Source: Hydrogenophilales bacterium 16-61-112 (GTDB taxonomy: Bacteria > Pseudomonadota > Gammaproteobacteria > Burkholderiales > Thiobacillaceae). From it: a stretch of DNA of 64,000 nt. The notes under the pieces are model-generated. The model searched no databases. It saw nothing but the letters and a program-made list of their open reading frames with translations, and was not told where the DNA came from. Positions within the stretch are counted from its first letter, which is position 1, and every line of letters starts with the position of its first letter. Made by a program: the position numbers and the translations under genes. Below, one piece after another: positions 29,276 through 37,495 of the stretch. The stretch covers positions 1 through 64,000 of the forward strand of contig NCHD01000005.1 of the NCBI GenBank assembly GCA_002257045.1. Direction: 5' to 3'.

Positions 29276-29778
29276 GCGTTGACGGCAGCAGCAGGCGGTA
29301 GAAGGGGAATCACACTCTGGTCGCCACAGCGGGCGAGCCAGTCGGCTGCGCGACCCCGCCCCGGAATCACCGTGTCGGGCGCGATTTCCAGCAGCGGAAA
29401 CAGCACGAAGCCGCGTTCGTACATGCGCGGATGCGGCAGCGTCAGGCCATCTTCGTGGAAGTGCGCGTCGCCGTACAGTAGCAGGTCGAGATCGAGCGTG
29501 CGCGGCGCGTTACGAAAGCTGCGCTCGCGGCCGTGGCGGTGTTCAATATCCAATAGCGCGGCGAGCAGGGCGCGTGGGGCGAGCGTGGTTTCGACTTGCG
29601 CCACGGCGTTGATGAAATCGGGTTGGTCGACATAGCCGACCGGCGCCGAGGCGAACAGGCTGGAGCGTGCGATCAGGCGGGTGCCGGGCAGGCGGTCGAG
29701 TTCGGTCAGCGCGTATTCCACTTGCGCCGCCGGGTCGTTGAGATTGGCGCCCAGTCCGACGGTGGCGATGACTTTCAT
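29272..29778 (-). CDS. folK: 2-amino-4-hydroxy-6-hydroxymethyldihydropteridine diphosphokinase
   Basis: Pyrophosphorylates the pterin precursor in folate synthesis. The signature RTLDLDLLLYGD and TLPHPRMYERGFVLFPL are both present, with GLGANLNDP at the N-terminus. At 168 residues it is full length. It overlaps pcnB upstream and the deoxynucleoside kinase downstream, each by ATGA. Confidence 0.95.
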   Translation of the reverse strand: MKVIATVGLGANLNDPAAQVEYALTELDRLPGTRLIARSSLFASAPVGYVDQPDFINAVAQVETTLAPRALLAALLDIEHRHGRERSFRNAPRTLDLDLLLYGDAHFHEDGLTLPHPRMYERGFVLFPLLEIAPDTVIPGRGRAADWLARCGDQSVIPLLPPAAAVNA

Positions 29779-31130
29779 TCAGGCAACGTCTCGCTGGCGC
29801 CCTCGCCCGGGCTCTTGCGCTTGCGGCGCCGACGCGGCTTCGGCGCGGTGTCGGCAACCAGCATGCGTTCGCGTTCGCTATCGCTGACGTCCTGAAAGCG
29901 TGTCCACCACTCGCCGAGTTCAGCGGCCACTTCGCCCGACTCGGCGCGCAGCAGCAAAAAGTCGTAGGCAGCACGAAAGCGCGGATGCTCCAGCAGGCGA
30001 TACGGGCGTTGCCCGCCGCGCTGTTCAAAGCGCGGTTGCAGCGCCCAGACTTCTTTCATCATGCCGTCGTAGCGGCGCGGAATGGCGAGCTGCTCGCGTT
30101 GGGCGTCGAGCACTTCGTCCATCGCAAAAAACAATGCGGGCTGTGATTTTTCGCCCGCGGCTTCCAGCGCCTTCCAGCGTTGCACCACCTGCGGCCACAA
30201 CAGCGCGCCGAACAGGTAGGCGGGCGAAGCCGTCTTGTCCTGCACGATGCGCGCGTCGGTGGCTTTCAGCGCGGCGGTGATGAATCGCTCGCCGGTGGGA
30301 TCGTCCAGAATGGTGTCGAGCAGCGGCAGCATGCCGTGGTGCAGGCCTTCGGCGCGCAGCTGGTGCACGCCGCGCAGGGCGTGGCCAGACAGCAGCAGCT
30401 TCAGGGCTTCGTCGAAGATGCGTGCGCGCGGAATATTGCCGAGCAGTGACGCCAGCGTGGCAACCGGCTTGCGCGTGTCGGGATCGATATGAAAGTCGAG
30501 CTTGGCGGCAAAGCGTGCGGCGCGCAGCATCCGCACCGGGTCTTCGCGGAAGCGCGTTTCGGGATCGCCGATCATGCGAATCACGCGTTTTTTGCAGTCG
30601 GCCACACCGCCGAAATAATCGTGTACTTCGTCGCGCGCGGGGTCGTAGTACAGCGCGTTGATGGTGAAGTCGCGGCGTGCGGCATCGTCCGCCATGTTGC
30701 CGAACACGTTGTCGGTCAACAGACGGCCGTGTGCGTCGGTTGAGCGCTCGTCTTCTTCTTCGGTTTCTTTCTGGGTGTTGGAACGGAAGGTGGTGACTTC
30801 GATGGTGACGCGCCCGCACATCACATGCACGATCTGAAAACGGCGGCCGATGATGCGTGAGCGGCGAAACAGCTTGCGCACCTGTTCCGGCGTGGCATCA
30901 GTCGCCACGTCGAAATCCTTGGGCGTCAGCCCCAGCAGCAGATCGCGCACCGCGCCGCCCACCACGTAGCCCCTGAATCCTGCCTGCGCCAGGGTTTCGC
31001 AGGTTTTCAGCGCGCACTCGTCGAGCTGGTCGCGGCGGATGCCGTGTTTGGCCAGCGGCAGAATCTGCGCGCTGGAACCGGCGGCGCGCGATTTGCGGCC
31101 CAATACTTTGTTGATAAAACGACGAATCAT
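29775..31130 (-). CDS. pcnB: Poly(A) polymerase I
   Basis: Class II nucleotidyltransferase that polyadenylates RNA for degradation. The catalytic core has VVGGAVRDLLLG, then KDFDVATDA with the metal-binding DxD, then RRDFTINALYYD and RFREDPVRMLRAARFAAKL. The 451 residues include the PcnB-type extended C-terminus ending in a basic tail (RRRRKRK), which favours PcnB over a CCA-adding enzyme. It is the first gene of the pcnB-folK-dNK-panB-panC run. Confidence 0.93.
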   Translation of the reverse strand: MIRRFINKVLGRKSRAAGSSAQILPLAKHGIRRDQLDECALKTCETLAQAGFRGYVVGGAVRDLLLGLTPKDFDVATDATPEQVRKLFRRSRIIGRRFQIVHVMCGRVTIEVTTFRSNTQKETEEEDERSTDAHGRLLTDNVFGNMADDAARRDFTINALYYDPARDEVHDYFGGVADCKKRVIRMIGDPETRFREDPVRMLRAARFAAKLDFHIDPDTRKPVATLASLLGNIPRARIFDEALKLLLSGHALRGVHQLRAEGLHHGMLPLLDTILDDPTGERFITAALKATDARIVQDKTASPAYLFGALLWPQVVQRWKALEAAGEKSQPALFFAMDEVLDAQREQLAIPRRYDGMMKEVWALQPRFEQRGGQRPYRLLEHPRFRAAYDFLLLRAESGEVAAELGEWWTRFQDVSDSERERMLVADTAPKPRRRRKRKSPGEGASETLPE

Positions 31131-31181
31131 TGAATGCCGGAGCGGGGTAAAAAACGGAAGGCGTGATTATACAGGCAGGTA

Positions 31182-31916
31182 TCAGGCCTGCCGCCGCCAC
31201 AGCGCCGCCGTGCCTGCGCCGTACAGCGCTTCCAGCGAGTCCGGGGTGAGCAGCTCGGCCGTGCCACCCAATTGCCAGCGGCCGTCGCCGTGCAGAAACA
31301 GCAGGCGGTCGCACTGGCAGGCCGCCCAGTTGGGGTCGTGCAACGTCAACACCACCGTATGGCCCGCATCGGCCTCGCTGCGCGCCCAGGCCAGCAGCCG
31401 CGCCTGATGCGCCGGGTCCAGATGCGTCAGCGGTTCGTCGAGCAGGGCGATGCGCGGCGCCTGCACGGCCAGCTGCGCCAGCCGTGCGCGCTGGCGCTCG
31501 CCGCCGGACAGGGTGTCGAGCGGGCGTTGGGCCAGTTCGACGAGTTCCCAGCTTGCAAGCTGCGATGCCAGGTTGCCGGGGGCGTCGCCGAAGGGATAGC
31601 GCCCCAGCGCGATGAAATCGTTCACGCTGCCGAAAAATCCGCCTTCGTCTCCTTGTGGCAGCAGGCCAATGTAGTGCGCGCGGGTGAGCGGCGGTACCGT
31701 GTCGAGCGCCTGGCCGTCGAGGGTGACGCAGCCTTGCTCAGGTGCCGCAAGGCCGGCCAGAACGTTCAGCAGCGTCGACTTGCCCGCGCCGTTGGCACCG
31801 AGGATGCCGAGCACTTCGCCCGCCTCAAGCGTGAGGTCGAGCGCATCGATTAGCGTGCGCGCACCCCTGCGCAAACTGAGCGATTGAACAGCCAGATTGG
31901 ATGAGATGGTTCGCAT
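31182..31916 (-). CDS. ABC transporter ATP-binding protein (iron-siderophore/cobalamin type)
   Basis: Cytoplasmic ATPase of a BtuD/FecE-type importer. Walker A GANGAGKST, signature LSGGERQRARLAQL, Walker B RIALLDEP and switch His in VVLTLHDPNW are all present; 244 residues. The matching FecCD-type permease is on the same strand but 1.3 kb upstream, with a divergent PEP-CTERM gene in between. The substrate is not determinable; no binding protein or TonB receptor is in view. Confidence 0.87.
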   Translation of the reverse strand: MRTISSNLAVQSLSLRRGARTLIDALDLTLEAGEVLGILGANGAGKSTLLNVLAGLAAPEQGCVTLDGQALDTVPPLTRAHYIGLLPQGDEGGFFGSVNDFIALGRYPFGDAPGNLASQLASWELVELAQRPLDTLSGGERQRARLAQLAVQAPRIALLDEPLTHLDPAHQARLLAWARSEADAGHTVVLTLHDPNWAACQCDRLLFLHGDGRWQLGGTAELLTPDSLEALYGAGTAALWRRQA

Positions 31917-32007
31917 AAGTCGGGCCAGGCGGTAATCATGCCGAGCATATCAGCATGACCTGCGCATCTGGCCCGCGCGGGTTCGTTCTTTACATGTACT
32001 CACTGGC

Positions 32008-32026
32008 GCGTCGATATTTTTTACAT
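32008..32026 (+). promoter_or_regulatory. 19-bp PEP-CTERM upstream motif, distal copy A
   Basis: GCGTCGATATTTTTTACAT matches the pattern NNGTCGRNAWWNTTTACRY shared by five sites in this window. It lies 324 bp upstream of the sigma-54 element at 32332. Probable enhancer-binding-protein site, by inference. Confidence 0.5.
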
Positions 32027-32206
32027 AGGGAAATGGGCTGGGCAACTGGGCCAGGTTGATCCCATTCATCGGTTGCCTGCTGAGCTGCGCAGTGTGAGAC
32101 ATGGCTTACGCATCGCGTCGGTCAACACGAGCCAGCACAAGATTGAGCAAGAATCGGGCGTGTTTGCGGCGCAGACCGATGCTTGCGCTAAATTCCCCCG
32201 ATTATT

Positions 32207-32225
32207 TTGTCGGAATTATTTACGC
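32207..32225 (+). promoter_or_regulatory. 19-bp PEP-CTERM upstream motif, proximal copy B
   Basis: TTGTCGGAATTATTTACGC, same invariant columns GTCG, A and TTTAC. It starts 125 bp upstream of the sigma-54 element, a usual distance for a bacterial enhancer. Confidence 0.55.
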
Positions 32226-32331
32226 GCCCAATGGATTTGTTTTATTTTGGCCCCGCATCAATAATTTTGTTTCAAATTAACTTGATGATAATTAAGAGTA
32301 TTTAAGTGTGTGTGATTGGGTTTGAAAAACA

Positions 32332-32347
32332 TGGCATTTATATTGCT
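32332..32347 (+). promoter_or_regulatory. Sigma-54 promoter of PEP-CTERM gene 1
   Basis: TGGCATTTATATTGCT: the -24 GG (32333-32334) and -12 GC (32345-32346) are exactly 12 bp apart, as sigma-54 requires. Predicted transcription start is near 32358, leaving a leader of about 215 nt. Confidence 0.7.
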
Positions 32348-32360
32348 TATATCCGGCCAG

Positions 32361-32405
32361 ATATTTTGTACAAAAAGCAACAAGTATTGAATTTGTACAA
32401 AATAC
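32361..32405. promoter_or_regulatory. Paired TTTGTACAAA palindromes in the leader
   Basis: TTTTGTACAAAA (32364-32375) and TTTGTACAAA (32392-32401) are palindromes 28 bp apart and sit in inverted, extended copies (TATTTTGTACAAA on opposite strands). They lie immediately downstream of the predicted sigma-54 start, where a repressor or RNA-structure element would act. Confidence 0.45.
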
Positions 32406-32574
32406 TCCCCGGCCATCAAGAGCCAACCAGCTTCGTCAGTGCATCCGGCTGAACCGAAGACATAACAGATTGTTGTGCGTGAACCGAAAGAGCATCCAAC
32501 TGATGGACTTTTTTGCCGTCAGCGTGCGTGCGGTAGATCGGGTTATGACTGGTACATATAAGAGGAGATTGATT

Positions 32575-33114
32575 ATGGAAAACATTTGGCATCACAAACG
32601 CAGTGCTGCGCCCAAGCTGGCAGCGCTCACTCTGCTGCTCGGCCTTGCGGCTGCAAGCAGCGCCCAGGCGCTTACCTATAGCGTAGGTACGCTATCCACG
32701 ACGCCTTATATCAACACAGCCACCGTCGTTGGTGCATTCTCGGATACTTACAACTTTACCGTTGCCGCTTTGCCGAACGTGGCTGGCGCAAGCGTGGCGG
32801 CCAACCTTGACCTGGGAAGCCTTGGTCTCCACATCAGCGGTCTGACTCTGGATCTGTACACAGCGAGCAACACGATGCTGGATACCGACACGGTCACCGG
32901 CTCAACTGACGTACAAGTCAACCTGAACAGCACGCTGGCTGCCGGTAACTACTACTTCAAAGTCACCGGAATCGGCGATGGCGTTGCGACCAATGCAGGT
33001 GTTTATACCTTCACCGCTGCGGCCATCCCGGAAGCGGATACCTACGCCATGATGCTGGCTGGACTGGGCCTGGTGGGTTATAGCGTGAGTCGCCGCAAGC
33101 GCAACTTCAGCTAA
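32575..33114 (+). CDS. PEP-CTERM sorting-domain protein (secreted)
   Basis: Predicted surface/exopolysaccharide-associated protein processed by an exosortase. Of 179 residues, about 1-31 form a Sec signal peptide (LAALTLLLGLAAASSAQA). The middle is a Ser/Thr/Ala/Asn-rich beta-type domain. The C-terminus has the sorting motif IPEADTYAMMLAGLGLVG followed by a basic SRRKR end. The ATG at 32575 has ribosome binding site AGAGGAG. It has a sigma-54 promoter, two upstream 19-bp motifs and a terminator at 33131. It interrupts the ABC permease/ATPase pair on the opposite strand. Confidence 0.88.
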   Translation: MENIWHHKRSAAPKLAALTLLLGLAAASSAQALTYSVGTLSTTPYINTATVVGAFSDTYNFTVAALPNVAGASVAANLDLGSLGLHISGLTLDLYTASNTMLDTDTVTGSTDVQVNLNSTLAAGNYYFKVTGIGDGVATNAGVYTFTAAAIPEADTYAMMLAGLGLVGYSVSRRKRNFS

Positions 33115-33130
33115 GCACTCTGCCATATTG

Positions 33131-33168
33131 CCCCTTCGCCTGCCGACTGGCACGCGAAGGGGTTTTTT
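33131..33168 (+). terminator. Rho-independent terminator after PEP-CTERM gene 1
   Basis: CCCCTTCGC pairs with GCGAAGGGG, continued by TGCC/GGCA after one mismatch, loop GACT, then six T residues (33163-33168). Confidence 0.9.
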
Positions 33169-33219
33169 ATGCGCGCTTGCCAGCGCATCGCCGAACTATT
33201 TATTGGCGTAAAGCGGTGT

Positions 33220-34146
33220 TCACGGCTTGCGCAGCAGCCACAGCATCAGCGGCACCCCCAGCAAGGCAGTCAGCACGCCAACCGGCAATTCGCGCGGGGC
33301 GATCACGGTGCGTGCCAGGGCGTCGGCGAGCACCAGCAGGCTACCGCCGGCCAGCGCGGCGGCGGGCAGCAGGGTGCGGTGGCTGGCGAGGCCGAGCCGA
33401 CGCAAGGCGTGCGGCACCATCAGGCCGACGAAGCCGATGCTGCCGGCCTGGGCGACGACCAGCGAGGTGCAGAGTCCAGCGAGGGCAAACAGAATCCAGC
33501 GGGTGGGGGCGACGGCGACGCCGAGCGACGCCGCTTTGAGCGGGGAAAGCTGCAGGACGTCGAGCCGTTTCGCCAACCCCAGCGCGGCGGCGACGGCGAG
33601 CAGCAGCGCCGCCCACAGTAGCGCGGGCTGGCTGGTCCACGCCAGGTCGCCCATCAGGAAAAACAGCATGCCCGGCAGGCGCTCGGCGGGGGTGACGGAG
33701 AGTACCAGTGCGATGAGCGCACCGAAGCCTGCGGCGAGCATCACCCCGGCCAATAACAGCGGCGTGTGGTCGCGCGCCAGCATACGGCCACCGAGCGCGG
33801 CCGCAAGCGCCAGCGCCAGCAGGCTGCCGGCGAACGCCAGTGCCGACACCCACGGCCACGCCAGCCCCGCCGCCATGCCGAGCAGTGCCAGCAAACCGGC
33901 GCCACCCGACACGCCGAGCAGATAGGGTTCGGCCAGCGGGTTGCGGAACAGCGTCTGCATCAGCGCGCCCGCCAGCGCCAAGAGACCGCCGCAGGCGAAG
34001 GCGGCGGCGACGCGCGGGCCACGCAGCTCGGTGAGGATCTGCTGCGCCAGTTCGCGATCGCCCGGCAAGGCGCCGGCGGCCAGGCCGAGCGCCAGCGAAG
34101 CGGGCGCGGCCAGTGCAAGCAGCAGCAGTTTGGCGGCGGGCGACAG
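33220..34146 (-). CDS. FecCD/BtuC-type ABC transporter permease, start unclear
   Basis: Multi-span inner-membrane permease for siderophore iron or cobalamin. Family blocks include LRGPRVAAAFACGGLLALAGALMQTLFRNPLAEPYLLGVSGGA split over the first half and GSIGFVGLMVPHALR near the ATPase-contact loop. The frame opens just after the stop of the upstream isomerase, but no ATG, GTG or TTG occurs before the first membrane helix. The first is a TTG at 34068, which would remove that helix. CTG at 34146 is used here as a provisional start. The true start may be non-standard, or the gene junction may carry a small deletion. Confidence 0.82.
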   Translation of the reverse strand: MSPAAKLLLLALAAPASLALGLAAGALPGDRELAQQILTELRGPRVAAAFACGGLLALAGALMQTLFRNPLAEPYLLGVSGGAGLLALLGMAAGLAWPWVSALAFAGSLLALALAAALGGRMLARDHTPLLLAGVMLAAGFGALIALVLSVTPAERLPGMLFFLMGDLAWTSQPALLWAALLLAVAAALGLAKRLDVLQLSPLKAASLGVAVAPTRWILFALAGLCTSLVVAQAGSIGFVGLMVPHALRRLGLASHRTLLPAAALAGGSLLVLADALARTVIAPRELPVGVLTALLGVPLMLWLLRKP

Positions 34147-34152
34147 GATGGT

Positions 34153-34821
34153 TTACGGCTTGGCCGGTGCGGACTGGGCCGGACTGACAGCGGGCAACAA
34201 GGTGACGCGCGTCATCACGATGGGCTCGACCGGCACATCGCCATGCGGGCCGCGATTGCCGCGCGGCACGGCGACGATGGCGTCGACCACGTTCATGCCG
34301 TCGATCACCTGACCAAACACGGCGTAGCCCCAGCCTTCGAAGCTTTTGCCGCGATGGTTGAGGAAGGCGTTGTCGGCGACGTTGATGAAGAACTGCGAGG
34401 AAGCCGAGTGCGGTTCGCCGGTGCGTGCCATCGCCAGCGTACCGCGCAGGTTTTTCAGGCCGTTGTCGGCTTCGTTCTGGATCGGCGCACCCTTGGGTTT
34501 TTCAACCATGTCGGGGGTCATGCCGCCGGTCTGAATCATGAAGCCGGGGATGACGCGGTGGAAAGCCAGGCCGTTGTAAAACCCGCTTTTGACATAGCCG
34601 AGGAAATTCGCCGCCGACTTCGGCGCGTTGTCGGCGAACACTTCCACCGTGATGTTGCCCTTGCTGGTTTCGATCAGCACGCGCGGGTTGGCCGGCTGGC
34701 CGGCGGTGGGCGCGGTGGAAACGGTTTGCTTGCCGGGTTCGCTGGCGCTGCATCCGGCCACGCCGAGCATCAGAGTGAGCAGAAAAAAGGCGGCTTTCGA
34801 GGACAGGGTGGCATGTGACAT
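34153..34821 (-). CDS. Peptidyl-prolyl cis-trans isomerase, cyclophilin type, lipoprotein
   Basis: Periplasmic cyclophilin assisting protein folding. Signal peptide with lipobox GVAGC (Cys24), then a cyclophilin domain from about residue 47 ([15 protein letters not shown]) containing [14 protein letters not shown] and [17 protein letters not shown]. Total 222 residues, with a C-terminal tail rich in Ala/Pro. Its stop lies directly against the open frame of the ABC permease. Confidence 0.93.
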   Translation of the reverse strand: MSHATLSSKAAFFLLTLMLGVAGCSASEPGKQTVSTAPTAGQPANPRVLIETSKGNITVEVFADNAPKSAANFLGYVKSGFYNGLAFHRVIPGFMIQTGGMTPDMVEKPKGAPIQNEADNGLKNLRGTLAMARTGEPHSASSQFFINVADNAFLNHRGKSFEGWGYAVFGQVIDGMNVVDAIVAVPRGNRGPHGDVPVEPIVMTRVTLLPAVSPAQSAPAKP

Positions 34822-34893
34822 GGTGAACTCCGGAATGGAAAAGACGGGGGTGAAAAATCTGGGGGCATTTTACGCTGCGGACCCGACGGCCCG

Positions 34894-35523
34894 TCAGTCT
34901 GGACGCAGCAGCAGGCGGTCGAGTTCCGCCTGGACTGCATCCAGCGGCTGCCAGCCGTCGGTTAAGCGGTCGAGCCGGTCGCCGCGCTGCAGGATCAGGG
35001 TGGGAAAGCCGCGCACACCGGCCTTGCGCGATTGCGCGAAATGCGCCTGGGTTTTGGCGCGGGTGGCGTCGCTGTCAAACGCATGCAAGAACATGGCGGC
35101 GTCGATGCCGAGCCCGGCGGCCAGTTCGGCCAGCATGGCAGACTGAGTGACGTCGCGGCCTTCAGCATAAAACGCGCTCTGGATCGCCTTGAACATCGCG
35201 AAGATATTGCCCGGGTCGAGCCCGCCTGCGGTCACCACGGCGCGGCTGGCGGGTTCGGTGTCGTAGATGAAACCGTCCGGCAGCGCGTGGTCGAACCGAA
35301 ACGATTGGCCGCTGCGCTCGTGTACTTGATGCCAGTGATGCAGCCTATCCTCGCGTGCTTGTGCGGTTAGCGGCGCGGTTTCGCCAGGATGCAAACCGCC
35401 CAGCACCAACGCGATTTTCAGGCGCTCGTGATAGGCCTCGCGCACGGCCTCAATCACTGGCGAAAAGCCCCAGCACCAGGAACACATGGGATCGGCGAAA
35501 TACCAGATACAGGGCGTGTTCAT
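34894..35523 (-). CDS. DsbA family (FrnE-like) thioredoxin-fold protein
   Basis: Cytoplasmic oxidoreductase-like protein of 209 residues without a signal peptide. CxxC active site Cys14-Ser-Trp-Cys17 in DPMCSWCWGF, and cis-Pro region VRGFPTLIL. The CSWCWGF pattern matches the DsbA/FrnE subgroup often annotated only as DsbA family protein. Substrate unknown. Confidence 0.88.
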   Translation of the reverse strand: MNTPCIWYFADPMCSWCWGFSPVIEAVREAYHERLKIALVLGGLHPGETAPLTAQAREDRLHHWHQVHERSGQSFRFDHALPDGFIYDTEPASRAVVTAGGLDPGNIFAMFKAIQSAFYAEGRDVTQSAMLAELAAGLGIDAAMFLHAFDSDATRAKTQAHFAQSRKAGVRGFPTLILQRGDRLDRLTDGWQPLDAVQAELDRLLLRPD

Positions 35524-35600
35524 ACGTTTCGTTGAGAGACCTGCTGGGGTTGTAGTGCCCTCAGTCTGCGGCGGGGCGTGATGAAAGTATAGCCATCCGT

Positions 35601-36365
35601 TCAGATCAGGTTTAACCGCATCGCTCGGGCAATCGCCTGGGCTCGGTTCGAGACTTCTAATTTGGTGTAGCAGTTCGTGATATGGAATTTCACGGTACGT
35701 TCCGAGACAGCCAGGATCATGCCGATCTCCCAGGCTGTTTTGCCTTCTTTCAGCCAGTTGAGGACGTCAAGCTCACGCACGCTTAGTGAAGGGATTGCCT
35801 CTTCCTGATCGCCGCTGCACGCCCGCTGCACGAGATCATGGAGGTGCGGCAAGGCAAAACGAAGCGCTTCCGAGTGCGCATCCGAGATCGTCTCGCGGCC
35901 CGTTTCCAGGCAAATATAGCTCGCCTCCTTGCTTTGTTTTGTCGGACGCGAAGCGTAGGCAATGCCACGCTTGAGGCCATAGTCTTCTGATAAATGCAAA
36001 AGCGCTTGTACTTTGCCGGATGTCTCCGGGCGGGTATGCGAAGCAACGGCTTCGGCCCACGAGTAGGGAGCCAGCGAGTTCAGGCCGCGTGCAAACACCG
36101 GGTCGATTTTTGCATACTCCTGTTTTGAATACGTGCTCAGATACTCCGGCGAGAATCCCAGCGAGAATGTGCGTGTAGTCTGTTCCAGCACGCTGCCAGA
36201 CACACGCAAAGCGCCCACGATGCTGGCCTGAAACGGGATGATGGCATCCAGTCGGTTGAGCGCGGTGACCACGTCATCTTCATGTCGCGCAACGCGGCAA
36301 AATTCGATGAATTCCAGCAACCGATACAGGTCGTTGCGCGACAGTACTCGTTCCTGGACGCTCAC
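35601..36365 (-). CDS. LuxR-type autoinducer-binding transcriptional regulator (no luxI in view)
   Basis: Two-domain quorum-sensing-type regulator of 254 residues. The N-terminal part carries conserved acyl-homoserine-lactone receptor positions: Tyr residues in EYLSTYSKQEY, the DP pair in AKIDPVF, Trp in YSWAEA, and Gly in GLKRGIAYA. The C-terminal LuxR helix-turn-helix is SVRELDVLNWLKEGKTAWEI...SERTVKFHI. GTG at 36365 was preferred over ATG at 36410 because GGGAGGG lies before it. It is divergent from a two-gene operon that has a lux-box-like site. No synthase gene is present in the window, so it may be a solo receptor. Confidence 0.88.
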   Translation of the reverse strand: MSVQERVLSRNDLYRLLEFIEFCRVARHEDDVVTALNRLDAIIPFQASIVGALRVSGSVLEQTTRTFSLGFSPEYLSTYSKQEYAKIDPVFARGLNSLAPYSWAEAVASHTRPETSGKVQALLHLSEDYGLKRGIAYASRPTKQSKEASYICLETGRETISDAHSEALRFALPHLHDLVQRACSGDQEEAIPSLSVRELDVLNWLKEGKTAWEIGMILAVSERTVKFHITNCYTKLEVSNRAQAIARAMRLNLI

Positions 36366-36432
36366 GCTTACCCACCCTCCCTGAATCAAATTGCCCGACA
36401 GCCAACACACACCGCAATCTTGCCGGGCAGCA

Positions 36433-36478
36433 ACCTGTCCGAAAGGACAGTTTACCGCACCATCGTAAAGCGAATAAT
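36433..36478 (+). promoter_or_regulatory. Lux-box-like operator and promoter
   Basis: A 20-bp element ACCTGTCCGAAAGGACAGTT (36433-36452) contains perfect arms CTGTCC/GGACAG and the CT-N12-AG spacing of lux/las-rhl boxes. A -10 box AATAAT is at 36473-36478. With transcription starting near 36485, the palindrome is centred at about -42.5, the standard position for LuxR-activated promoters. It serves the gene at 36515 and could also affect the divergent luxR gene. Confidence 0.65.
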
Positions 36479-36514
36479 CCGTCCCAGTTAATCACGTCGA
36501 AGGACTGAGATGTC

Positions 36515-37015
36515 ATGTTGCAAAACCATCTGAAAGCGATCTTTGTCGACATTTACATGACCGGGAATATCGTCCTGTTCCTGGTGGCGGTTTACACGCT
36601 CATGTATGAGTCGCATTCACTGGCATGGGCTGGCACCGCGATTGCCAGTGGCGTGGTTACAGGTCTATTCGGCATGTATTACGCCGGCCGGCTTCCGCGT
36701 ACCTCGCGGCATATTCCCTTGCTGCTTGTTTTGGCCTTGCTGGGAAGCGCGGCATTGGCCAAACGCATGAACGTCCCCTTCCAATTCCTGACCGACCCTT
36801 GCGGGCAAGCCTCCCGCAAGCTGGGCATTGCGCATCAGGCGGGGCTTCCGCTGGGGCTACAGATTTTTGGTTATTACACCAATACCGTATTCCCGACCCT
36901 GATCGTGATTGATCAAAACGGCAAGATCGTATTCGTGGATCAAACCGAGAACTACAGGGTAAGGCCTGAACTTGATGTCGTGCTAGGCAAGATGGGAGTC
37001 CTCAGTGGAACGTGA
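36515..37015 (+). CDS. Membrane protein with redoxin-like C-terminus, unknown function
   Basis: Protein of 166 residues. There are three hydrophobic segments (about 13-32, 36-58 and 67-83). The C-terminal part, about residues 84-155, resembles the last half of AhpC/TSA-type peroxiredoxin-like proteins: VPFQFLTDPCGQASRKLG, FPTLIVIDQNGKIVFVDQT and ENYRVRPE. The N-terminal half of such a domain, with its catalytic cysteine, is absent; only Cys96 is present. It is either a real degenerate fusion or the product of an in-frame deletion. It is downstream of a lux-box-like promoter and overlaps the next gene by 11 bp. Confidence 0.65.
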   Translation: MLQNHLKAIFVDIYMTGNIVLFLVAVYTLMYESHSLAWAGTAIASGVVTGLFGMYYAGRLPRTSRHIPLLLVLALLGSAALAKRMNVPFQFLTDPCGQASRKLGIAHQAGLPLGLQIFGYYTNTVFPTLIVIDQNGKIVFVDQTENYRVRPELDVVLGKMGVLSGT

Positions 37016-37460
37016 ACTGTGTCCGCCAAGGCTTCTTCAGCGTTTGGCCAACTTGTTCAAGTCGCCGCTTCTGGGGGCGACCATATCCATTCATGATCGC
37101 CCGATTCGGGTGGAATGGACGCAACGTGCTCAACGCGAACTGGAGCAACGGTCATCGCCACTGGTGGCCGAACTGGAGGTGTATTTTTCATGCATGGTGA
37201 AAATGAATATCCACTTCCTGGATGCGCCGAAAAACGACAATCCAGCAACAACCGTAAGCGATAAGCTGCTTATATATTTTCGCCCTGTCACGTCGACGGA
37301 ATGCAGCCTGGAGCTTGGCGCTAGATTGGGGCGCCAGCCGGAGATGGAATTACACAATAAAGCGGTGGCGGGGATGGTTCCCAAGCACGTTTTTATTGAT
37401 TTCAAAGACGGGAAATGGAGGGGCGAGTTTGGTTACGATGATTGCAAAAAGCCAGGATGA
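37005..37460 (+). CDS. Hypothetical protein in LuxR-linked operon
   Basis: Protein of 151 residues starting at a GTG that overlaps the previous gene, preceded by GGGAG. I recognise no family. It has no signal peptide or membrane segment and is mixed alpha/beta with several charged stretches and two internal Cys. Overlap with 36515 indicates co-translation and so probable control by the same lux-type promoter. Confidence 0.7.
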   Translation: MERELCPPRLLQRLANLFKSPLLGATISIHDRPIRVEWTQRAQRELEQRSSPLVAELEVYFSCMVKMNIHFLDAPKNDNPATTVSDKLLIYFRPVTSTECSLELGARLGRQPEMELHNKAVAGMVPKHVFIDFKDGKWRGEFGYDDCKKPG

Positions 37461-37495
37461 CGCGTTCCCTATGTCGATTGACCTCCATCAGATCA

